Positions 13,365 to 25,300 of a DNA stretch of 64,000 nt are shown one piece after another. This DNA is from Zonotrichia leucophrys gambelii. Lineage: Eukaryota > Chordata > Aves > Passeriformes > Passerellidae. Every line of letters starts with the position of its first letter. The first letter of the stretch is position 1. A program made the position numbers and the translations under genes. The notes beneath the pieces were generated by a model. That model was not told the origin of the DNA, searched no databases, and worked only from the letters and a program-made list of their open reading frames with translations. The stretch covers positions 38,154,870 through 38,218,869 of the forward strand of contig NC_088177.1 in the NCBI RefSeq assembly GCF_028769735.1. The letters are read 5' to 3'.

Positions 13365-16300
13365 CTGAAAAGGAGAGGAGAAAATAAACGGTATGAATGA
13401 AAAGAAATTTAATATTTACTGGAATGCCAGGTTGACAGTGAATCTGAGATTAAGCCTTAATTTACTTGCAGGAAGCCAGGAAAAAAAACCAACCCTGTGC
13501 TCATAAAAAGTGCCTGGATGCACACAATGGTCTATTGTTGGTATTTCAGCATTAATTAACAACATTGCAATGCACAAAAACAACCTTTGCAGCGTGGGAT
13601 CCTGGATCTCAATGAGACAGGTGAGAAAGCTGCTGTTCTGCAAATGCCAGCTTTATCCATGTCAGAAGGGTGCCAGAGAATTTTTTAATTGAATTTTCAA
13701 ATGTCTGGACTTCCCATTGGAGCTTTTTAATTAGCCAGTATTGTTTTTAATTTGTGCACTGAAATTTTTATATGCACACTGCTTGGTCAGTGGTTTCCTG
13801 GTATTTTGTTGCAGCTGGTCAGACTCCTTTAGGAAATCAACTTCCCTTGAGGAACAACAACAACAAAAAAGGAATAAACACCCCCCCCCCCCAACCACTA
13901 TAACAAAAATCACAGCTCCCCAAGTTTCCCATGATTTGATAACCTTGGAAAAAAGGGCTTCTCAGCCAGTTTCAAGTCTTACAACAATTTCTACTCTGTG
14001 ATTGATTTTACACATGTAGTGTGAGGGAGAAAAATGAAAGTCTTTCTGGTATTCAAATACAGAAGCATGAAAAAACCCATCTGTGTGGGTGGGCTGAAAC
14101 TTTGCATTTTTCAACATGCAATCATTGATAAAATTAAGATGTTCCCAGTGTTTTACGAGCTATTGCTACCTTGTAAGTGTAGAGGAAAATCCATTTTAAA
14201 AATCAACTTGTGAACTGGCTTTGTGGTTTTAGGTTTTCTTAATTCTGGAACAAATTGGTTTTTTTCATGTACTTGGGAATTATTAATCATATTGTCTGAT
14301 GGCATATGGCAAATTTAAGAAGGGAAAAGAGGAGAAAATATGACAATCTGGTTTTGTAGTACAATTTTATTTCTTTTCAAAGTTTGTAACTGACATGGGT
14401 GGCAGCATATGTGAACAAAAGCTTGGTTTGCATGAAAAAAAACATATATATAATTTTGCTCTGGTCTTTCAACTTCAGGGCATACAGAAGTTGTCCTTAA
14501 CTGGCACATCTCAAACTGATTCAGTAATGCATTCTTCTTGCTCTGGTGTATTTTTTGGTGTGCTCCTCAGTTCCTGAGGCCTCCCATGAAGACAAAAGCT
14601 CTGTCAAAGCTTTGGCCAGCTCATATTTTTTAGATCTGTTATTCCCTGGTTTTCTGTGCTTCCACCAGGTTCCAAAAATCACTAATAAGTGCCAAGCAAC
14701 TTTGGTTTCTGAGCACCCAGAGGGATCCCCCAGTGTCCAAAGCAAGCACACAGGCCCCATTCAGAAAAGCAATTTACTGCATCTGGGATGTGTGACTCGC
14801 ACTGTGCTCCAGGAATGGGTCAAGGCCACCAGGGAGAAAATTTTCAGGAGGAAATAAGAACAGCAGTGTGTTTCTGAAAGGTGGCTGCACATGTTCCCTC
14901 CCTGAGTATGTGACCCCAATGCTGCCTTTCACCCTGAGATGTTGCCTCTGCTCAATTCTCAGTTTTCAGGGAAGTTGAGTGTTTCCAATCTTCTCCCTCA
15001 CCGGCACCTATTTATGAGTATAACACAGCTACTATTGACAGTGTTTATTTGTATTTCACCATTGCCTGCCTTGCTGATGTTGAACAAAGCCCAGATGTGA
15101 TGCTGTTCTCTCACGGGCTCCTTTGGAAACCAGAGGAGCCCCCACAGGGCCTGTTTTCCAGACTGAGATACAAAACCAACTCCTCTGTTTGTTACAGCAA
15201 TCCTCAGGGGATTCCTGAGACATTCCCAGCAGATGGGCACGAGGGTGCCTGCAGCTTTAGGGAGGCTGATGGACAGAGACAGCCTGCACACTGAAAGCTG
15301 CAATGTCACCAGGTGAGCAGGGAAGGGTCAGCTCCTGCACCACCTCAACTGCTGGGTGCATGATCCCTCCCTTCTGCCCAGGCTCCGGCACTCACCTGAG
15401 CCTGCAGTGAGCCAGTTCAGCTCCCTAAAAACCAGAAAATAATCCCTTGTGTCTCTTCCTCTCCTCACACCTCCTCAAGTCACTCATCTCCCACTATAAC
15501 AAGGTGGATCAGCCAGCTGAGGGCCAGTGCCACAGCAAGGGCAGTGGGAGCAGAGCAAGGTGGGGAGAAACAGCAGCACAGGCAGCAGAGCTCCTCCCTG
15601 CCATCCCAGAAGCTTTGCAGCTCCTCTGAGAGCTCCACCTTGAGGGGGCCTTGCATGACCAGCTTGTCCCACTGTGAATTTATTCAGCAGCCCCAAAGCC
15701 AGACAAGGTAAGAGCTGTTTGAAGTGGCAAAGAGGAGGTGCCAGTGTGAGATCAGCACTAGGAAATTCTTATCTCAAAAAGAGAATTGCTACAGCCCATA
15801 TCTGATGTCAAGAAGCTGCTGTGGACACAGCCCAGGTAGCTCTGAACCAGCTGGCTCAGATGCTGACAACAACAAGGCCATGGGAAGTGTTCTGGTTGGC
15901 AAAACCCAGCTCAGTCCTGGGTACATATTTGTCCAGTTCCCTGTCTGAGCACCATTCAGTTATCAATACATCTGCTAACAGGAGTTTGTCAGCTGTACTC
16001 AGCACCAAGGCTGGAGTACAGACATAAACCTGCAGAACAGCTTATGAGAAGCTCTGTTGTATTTTTTTAAAATTTGTTGTTTTCCACAGTCCATTTTACT
16101 ACAAGAAAACAGAAGAAATGAGAATTACTTCTAGAACAAGACCCCAGCCATTCACCTTCAATATTTCCCTAAAGAAAAAGCATGAAAGAGAATAGAAGTT
16201 GATAAGGCTGTACTCTCTCTTTCCCCCAGTCCTCCTGATTTCTTGTTTGGCAGTAACACCCTCCAGCTGTGATGGGAGCAGGACATGAGGAGCACAGCTG

Positions 16301-19300
16301 GCTGTGAGAAATGAGGCCTGAAGGACTCAGGGCTGGCTGACGAGGAACTTACACAGAGTAGTGCCCTGTCCATGGGGGAAGACAGGAGGGGTCAGGAACC
16401 CAAGGCTGGCTCCTGCTCTGGGACAGGAGAACCAGGAGGAAAGCACTGGCTGGCAGTGAGGACATCGTGCCACGGGCACTGGGTTTTTAAATAAAACAGC
16501 ACAGGTGCATGTACAGCTGGCTTGGCTCTCTGTTCTGTCACTTTGAAATCAATGCAGTCATGTAAACAAAAAATGAATGGACTTGAGGAAAACAAGGATG
16601 AGGAGACATCAGAAGAATTTATGTGTATGCTGGCCAAGTGAAATCGGAACTATGTTAAAAACGTAAGAACTGATCCAAGAGTGTGGATGCTCAAGGAAGT
16701 GAATTAATTGATTAGGGAGGGACTAAGAAGAGGAATAGACAAAACTAAGTGTGGAAGGGAATTTAGCAACATAACCTAGACACTGGGGCAGTGGGAGCTG
16801 CTGAAGAGATGTAACAAGATGTCCAGAGGATGGAACTGTCAGTTGTCTACCATTTGTCAGGAATTTCCACAGAAAATGCTTTTCTTCTGTCGAGTAATTG
16901 ATGATATAAAATGTTTTAGACTATTTAAACACTTTAAAAAAAGAAAATAAGCTATGAATAGCATAGGTGATACCTTCCAGCTTTGAAGAAAGCTGCTCTG
17001 GTAAACTTGTTTTATTTTGTCCACAGTGTTCTTGACATAATCACAGAAGCATGAACCTCACCAGTTTCAGGGTTTTGTTTGCCATGGAACCTCTATTAAC
17101 ACCATTTTCATTCGGGGGGGGGTTGGAACTGGATGGGCTTTTAGGTGCTTCCAACCCAAACCATTCCATGATTTTATGGTTTCAGCATAAAACACATTCC
17201 TAACCCTGTTTCGGGAATGAGGAGCCAACTGCACAACCTGTGTGCCTTGTGTTCACCTCCAGGTGCTCCTGGGCCTTCAGAAGGAGACAGAATCTCTCCA
17301 ACAGCCCTGCTGGAGGTTCTGTTCTCTTGCCAGCCAGCAGAACTCAGAAGGAAACAGGTCTGAAAAAGCTTTGGCCATCTGAAGATGCAAGAGGGAATAG
17401 GAAGTGAAATGGCTGGAAAGTGCCAAGAGAGAGGATGAATTCCAGCAGGAATGCTGGGATCCCTGCTGGCCAGCCTGTGACCTGTGCCTTGCAGCATCAT
17501 GGAAGAACTCTCCATGTTTCCACGTGGCTCTTGAGGAGCTCTGAAGTTATCTGAGTGTGCTTCCACAGCCCTCTAATGTGCATGGAAGGAAGACAAAAGC
17601 CAATTTATCTCTAACGTCCCTTCTCTCCACGCCTCTAATGTTCCTGCTTCTGAATCAAAGGGAGGCATTCTCCAGGAAGATGCTAATAAATAGCTTTTCC
17701 TTGGGGGAAGAAGCATTTTCCTATCTTTAAGAAATTTCTCTGGCCATGTGAAATTCAAATTTGTTAACTTGCCCTACAAACAGCAACTCATTTAGAAACA
17801 AATTACAAATATTAGATGGAGACAGTGAACTTGATAATGCAATGCTGCCACATCAGTTGTAGAATAATGCATCTTAATGAAGGCTTCCCATGTGAATAAA
17901 CCATTATATTTACAAGCTTTTCACAGTTAATGACCCAGAACTGGATAACGAAACTCACATTTTTAGTGTGGTCCTCTGTCAGCAAAAGTATACATATTAA
18001 TAATTGATGTTGCTGTAAAAATAGGACATATTATGAAGATTCCTGAGTTTGTGGGAAAATAGGACTACATGGTCCATTAACTTAAAAGGCTTATCTAATG
18101 TTTGATGGGCTTTGTCTTTAAAATCCTTGTTTAAATTAATAAGGCAAAATGGACATTTGTCTAAAAGAGAATTTTATTCCAACTCATCAGTCACAAGTGT
18201 GCTGCTAAGATTCTTCTGTTCTGTTCTTTACTCGTTCCCCAAAAGAATTTAGGTTTTAGGGAAGGGGATGATGCACCAGCAGAAGGGAGAAGATATTTCC
18301 TACAGCTCCCAGGTGAGTCAGTGGGATGAAGGACCATGTGGGTGCTGAGGGGACTGGAGAACCTCCCATCTGGAGACAGTGAGGGAGCTGGGCATGGTCA
18401 GCATGGAGAAGAGAAGTTTGTGCGGAAACCTCAGGGCCCCTTCCAGTATCTGAAGGGCTTACAAGGAACTGGAGAGAGCCTGGAATGACAGGACTAGGGG
18501 GAATAGGTTCCAACTGACAGAGAGTGGGTTTAGATGGGGTATTGGGGAGGAATTCCTCCCTGTGAGGGTGGGCAGGCCCTGGCACAGGGTGCCCAGAGCA
18601 GCTGTGGCTGCCCCTGGATCCCTGGCAGTGTCCCAAGCCAGGCTGGGCAGGGCTGGGAGCACCCTGGCACAGTGGGAGGTGTCCCTGCCATGGCAGGGGT
18701 GGCACTGGATGGGCTTTAGGGCCCATCTCAACCAAAGCACTGCGTGGTTCCACAGAACTGGGCCTGTTTTCCCTGCCCACCTCGGGGCTTTGCTTGCTGG
18801 GATCCCTTTCCTGGCTGGAAAGCCCTGCCTTGGTGCTGAGCCAGCTCCCCAGCAGAGCCTGTACTGCTCATTGTGAAACACCCAGAGGTGTGCAGGCTGC
18901 CCGAGCACCCTGGGGCTGCTCTTCCTCACAGAGAAGGAGGAGGAGGAGGAGGAGGCCCTGCTGTGGAACTAACTGCTCCTCAATTGTTCCATTAGGAGGG
19001 CAAGAGGCTCGGTGGCAGTGAAATAAATACATTTCATTTCCCTCCACGTTGGAAGGCCAACATCCCTATTATGCCTGAAAGGTAGATTTACTGCAGCTTT
19101 TATTGCTGGGTACTTAATTTAGGACAGCTTCTTGTCGTAGGCCTGGAACAGCAGAGCTGAAGCACATGCTCTGTGGTTTTATGGGGCTCCAGGAAATGTT
19201 CTGCCACAGCCAGCATCACCCCCAACAGTAAGATTTCAAAAGATGGACCAGTTGTGCAATATTTTCTTCAGTACATTTGCAGTTTGCTTATCTGGGGGAG

Positions 19301-22300
19301 AAGCTTAATTTCCAGATATTTTTAAAGTAAGTAGTTGTAATAGTCACTTATTTTAACCAGTAGTGAAAGTGAAATTCTTTTTTTTATACGTTTGGATTAC
19401 ACAGGCATGTAGACTTAAATAATTTACTGTCAGAGAAGCTGGGGTCTTGTTCTTTACTTACAACTCTTATTCTTCAGGTGGGAGGCCCTGCCCATGGCAA
19501 GGGGTGGAATGAGATCATCTTTAAGGTCTCTTCCAACCCAAATCATTCTGTGATTCCATGATATGATTCTGCTGAATTTTGAACTGTGATCCAAACTGCA
19601 TTTAGAAGTTTGCTGCAGGATTGAGCTATGTCCTTGCTTTATTTCTTCAATATAATTTGTCTGGCTGAGGGAAGAATAGATTTTTAAAGAGGTCTCTTAT
19701 CTTGTGAAACATAAAATCACAGAATGGTTTGGGTTGGAAGCACCTTAAAGCCCATCCAGTTCCAACCCCCCAAATGAAAATTGTATTAATAGAGGTTCCA
19801 CAGTACACAAATGGTGATAGCCACATCAATTATATGGCTGAATTCCTAAATTAGGCACAAAAAAAAAGGAACAAGTAAGCAAAATATATTGCATTCATTA
19901 AAGCTTCCCTACTCTCTGACTCACTCCAATGGCTTTGCCAATTAAAGTAATTGTCATATGCATTCAAACAAAGCATTTGTAGTAGGAGGCCTTGCTAAAA
20001 AAATACTGAAAATGGCTGGTTTAGAGATTCATATCATACATATTTAGAAATATATTTACATGTAACACCTTTTAGGAAGACAAAGAAAATTTAAAGGTTT
20101 ACACGCAAGGTCAGATGAGTTTACATAATTTGGGTTTTGTTTATTTCTGATATGATACCTGGGCATGCTGTTAAACTTGACTAAACATGGCAAGCATGTT
20201 TTGGGCTCTGAAAGGCAGTGATTTCATTGTTAGGGTGACTGCAGCCAATGAAAGCCAAATTATTTAGCATTCCTTCTTCCCAGAGTCTTTCTGTTTCAAA
20301 AGTAAGCAGGCTTAAAATTTCTATTGAAAACAGGACAGATTAGTTATCACTGCTGAGATGTGAAATAACAGAGGACTTTGTGCTGACACCCAGGCAAGCA
20401 AAAGTCATTTTAATCTTAAACTTGGCAAAACCAGGCCTGATCTGCACCACTGCTGTAGCTGCCCACTCTCAAGAGCTGATGAAATATTTTAAATTTCACT
20501 TGATGGAGTTTGTACTTTGTTAAATCCTGTGTAATATTTATTTAGCCATAGTCTATAATGTTTACACAGGAAGCTATTCTGGGAAATGCTGATTTTTTTT
20601 TTCTTTCTGACTGGATGAAATGAATTATATTTATCAGGAATTCAGAGAAGGAGGAATGTTTGGCAGCCTGTTTTCTCAGATATAAATAAAGCGTTAACCA
20701 AGACAACATGCCTAAATTTGGGTATGTTTAAAAGAGGTACGAAGGAGAGAAAGCTTTTTATTTAACACCACACAGATCCTTTCATGTGAAAAGGATCATG
20801 GAATGGTTTGGGTTCAAAGGGATCTTAAAGCTCATCTTGTTTCATCCCCTGCCAGGGCAGGGACACTTTCCACCAGCCAGGGTGCTCCAAGCCCCATCCA
20901 GGCAGGCCTTGGATATGGAGGAAGGAAGGATGTTGGAAATATCATGTCAGAGAATCACAGAGCAGCAGGTGTTGCACCTCCAGCTCTTTGGGAAGGGCTG
21001 GAATTTCAGGATAGAGCTCTGTAAATGTAAATTCACAGCTGTGAGACCCTAAACTGGGGTTTGGCTTGTCCTGCAACGTGTTGGAAGTCTGATATCCAGG
21101 GAGATGTGTTTCTATGAGGACCTTTAGGAGAAGCTGGATCTGGTGTGGTGAGGAAAACCTGATGTTCCTGTGAGAACCACAGTGGCTCCACAGGCTCATG
21201 CATCCTGCTGAACTTCATGCATTTAAGAAAAGAGACAGAAGGAACCACGAGGCTTTGTGCCACTAAAAGGAGAATTCCTTAAGCTATGGAATGTTTACTT
21301 TTCTGAAGGGATGGGTTTCTGGATGTGCTGCTGGGATTGCAGTTCTCCTGGTGAAAACGGAAGGAGGAGCTGCTCTGAGTCAGCCCAGCCCAGGGAGAAG
21401 AGGCTTGGGGGCAAATGTATTAGAGCACTGCAGGTGGAGAGAGGGACTTGTCCTTCTGTACCCTGTTTTCCTGGACTCCTCTAATTCCTGCTCAGCAGGT
21501 TTAGGGGAGGTAGTGTGATTTATTCTGGGTGTGCAGAAACAACAAAACTCTCAGGAGCTCCAATAACAACTTTTACTTGCCAACGTTGGAACCGCCTGAC
21601 AAAATAAGGCATGTGGCAAACTTTAACTCCTCCAGACACAACAGTGGATTTACCAAAGCATTGACTGGAATTTTTTGGCCTGACTTCCAGAACATTTTGA
21701 GAAGAACAAGGTAGAACTGGACACAGCATAGGCTTGTTCTCTTGTTCTCTGTCATCAAGCAAAAGATGAAATAGAATCAAATTCCAGAAAAGATACATAA
21801 ATTTTTTGTGAAGCAAGTAGAGAGTAAAGAAAATAACAGCCTGACCAGTGCGCAGCCCAGGGCAGGTACACAGAAGTGCCCTTGGCCACCTGGGCACTTG
21901 CTGGCTTCATGTTCTTCCCACTTAATTGCTTTAAACCAACTGTTCCTCCAGTCCCCAACATCCTCCTACCCTCCCATAAATCAGTCTGATGGCAAACTGT
22001 TTATCCTAATGTTTTAGGTTGAACCCAGCCTTTCCTCTTTCCAGTAGCCTGTGCTGTGAGATTAAAAGTATAACTTCCTGCAGGAGAGTGCTGAGGGGGG
22101 GTCCAGGAGCAGCCTGCACTAGCCTGAGACACAGCAGTTGCCAAAAGCCAGGTCACACAGCTCTGCAGCAAAATTCAACAATCATAACCTCTGCAGGGGG
22201 GTTTTAGTGACAGGGAATCTATAAATGCCAGAAGAACAGGGCAGTTTAAAAAGCTGGTGTGTTGAATTGAGCTGGGAGGGTAAAGCAGAGCAAGGAAAGG

Positions 22301-25300
22301 CAGGTTTGCCCAGACAGCACGTCTGTGTTTTCAGACAGCTCAATGTGTTTTCTTGCCACATCAGTGTGGTTTAAACACAACCCTGTGCCTGGAGCAGTGG
22401 TTCTGGTGGTCGTGCTGGAGCTGGCAGTAAACAGCCCTGTGGCAGGAATGTGAGGAAGATCAGGAAGCAGCTCAGGATACAGTTATCAAGATATATGTGC
22501 TCTTAGGAGGCTTGCTTCTCTTCACAAATTAAACTGGGACTGCAAAGTGTGATTTATCGGGGCTTTGGAGAACGGGTGCTGAGGGGATCATGCTGTTTCT
22601 GCAATTAGGCTTTAATAAATAATAATAATAATAATGAGGCTTTATTTTTGAGCCAAGAAAAATCTCTCTACCATAGGCTTGTTCTCTGTCATCAAGCAAA
22701 AGATGAAACAGAATCGAATTCCAGAAAAGACACATAAATTTTTTGTGAAGCAAGTAGAGAGTAAAGAAAATAATACTGAATTAAGCAGAAGACTGGACAA
22801 TTCTTGGGTTTGACTATTATTTTCCTATTTTTCAGGCCAACACAACTGAATTTTCCCAGAAATCTTTTACACAGAACTTCAGATGGATCAGCTCTTTGTG
22901 CAAAGCAGTCTTTGTCTGAAAGTAACACAGACATTTTTTTAAAAAAGCCCTAATTATAAGAGAATTTATATTTATTGCAACAAAAGTCGAGTCTCCTTTG
23001 GGATGGACTTGGAGTAATGGATGGTTGGGTCTTCTAATTTGTCTAAGTCGTGCAGCATTAGAAAAGCAAATTCAACATATTTACACATGAAGATCTGTGG
23101 TCATTTTTTAGAGGGCTGACGTGATCATACATCAAAGGGACTTGACCTTTGGAGCTCCCTGCCTATCTATCAGTGGGAACCAATGTCTGCTTCCTTTGGA
23201 GACCAGGGAAGGGAATGCAGCATGGAAAGGGAAAGGGAATATAAAAACCCTGGAAAGAAGAACAGGATTTTTAAAATTTTATTTAGAGTTATCATTTTTT
23301 GCTCTCAGCATGCTTTGATTATAAACTTGATAAACAGCAATGAGTCAGAGTGCAGAGGAACAAACATCAATTCTCTTGCTTTTTAAAGGAGGTCAGGAAC
23401 TGAATGCACTCGATGTGTTTGGTTTTAATTCCCTTCATCCCTCTGATGATATAGATTATATTATTCTCCCCATAAACCAGGCTGTTCACATCCTAGTTTC
23501 CAGTTCCTCCCACACTGGCCACCATGAAATGAGGGCTTGGCTGTGAACCCTCAGATAACTGATGCCAGATTTACATTTCCTTCCTAAGGACTCGACAGAA
23601 ACATCGTGGGATTTGACAGGAAACAATCCCTTGTTCTGCAAAAGGTGCCCTTTCCAACTCATTTGCAGTACATCCCAAGTATTTAGGTCTGCACTGGTTA
23701 AAATCTTTGAGAATTTTGTCTTAAACAGAGGCAGAATTGGCACCCAAGGTTCTGTTTAGCTGTTGGAGACCAGCAGATACTAAAGGAGTAATCCCTAAGG
23801 TGTCACCCATATTTAACATGGCAAAGCTTAGGTAAATGTACATTTTCCTCCCTAAAGGTAAGGTATTAATGGCATTTTTAACTGATGCGAGATGTATTCT
23901 CTAGGCACAATCAGTTTTCAGAACCCTCTAAAGCAGCTAAGGGCAAGTCCATTGCTGGGCAAGAAAATCCCCCAAACTGCTTGGGAAAAGCAGAAAGCAT
24001 GTTTTAAATCAAAATTAAGTTATTGGTTTATAAATTAATCACTTAAGAACTGTAGACCATGGAAGCACAAATAAACTTAACAAATGTAGAGCAGTGCTGG
24101 ATGTTTCTGTGATGTGCTGCTGCTTTACTAGAACTTAGCTTGGTACAAGGGCTACTAGAGCTTGGTACAATGGCTGTGCTATGTGAAAAATGGATTTGTA
24201 GAAAACGTTTATCATTTGATAGCAGAAGGATACACTTATCATGTATTAGAACTAAGAAATAATTAGCTTCTAATAATAATAATAATATAAATTATAACAT
24301 CTGTATTATCTCATCCTTCACATAAAACTAAAAATAAAATAAAAAGTTTTTAAACACCTCTCAGTTACCCCATCTCTAAACAAAAAAAAGAGTTAGTCCA
24401 ACAGTGCTACTGCAGCTGGACTTGGGTGAGGCTTGACACCTGTTAGTGCCTCCAAAAACTTGGAGGGGGGCAAAAAAAAGGTCAACAGTAAAGAATTTAT
24501 CCTATTTTTGGGGTGTTTGTTGCAAGGAAGGGGGTGGGAGGAACAGATTCCTTGTGGAAAGGATGCTCTGATTTTTCTCCTTCACCCCTGTGCATTTAAC
24601 TGACCATGGGCAGCTGTTCACTTCCCTGTGCCTCTGCAGTGTGATGTGAGGCAGATTTTGATTATTTTTATATGGACTTAGAGAAATATTGATGGATTAA
24701 CATGCTAGTTCTTAGGTTTCTCTTCCCTGCTCTTGACACACACAGGCAGCGGCTTGCAAAGGGGTGGGAGAAGAGGATTTTGCTTCTTTAGTTTTATTGG
24801 ATATTAGGAAAAATTAATTATTTTAGCCCACTCTAAGGGCTGTCAAGCATTGCAACAGGCTGCCCAGTTAAGTGGTAGAGTCACCATCCCTGGAAATGTT
24901 AAAAAATGCGTGGATGTGGCACTTGGGGACATGGTTAGGGGTGGCCTTGGCAGTGCTGGGTTAATGCTTGGACTTGACGATTTTAGAGGGCTTTGCCAAC
25001 CTTCGTGAATTCTACTCCAGACATAAGGCAGCTCACCACTCTTGAAATCAGGACTGAAAAGCTGATTAACAAAATTTCCTTGCTGATCATGCCTAGGTCA
25101 AATTCCCTGGAACCCAGGGCAAATTCTCCACAGGCAGCTTCCACATCTGCCACACACATTGGAGAATGTATGGACAGCACAAACCCATTCAGCAGAAGAC
25201 AAATTGTGCTACTCCTGTGCCATTTATCATTTCAGCTGAGCTCTGGATTCCTCGGAGACTCCTTTTAAAATAGGAGGAATCACAGAAATTAATTTCTTCT

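Noticed and set aside
12885..13400. 171-codon plus-strand open frame
   Set aside because: It is largely the antisense shadow of IQCA1 exon 6.
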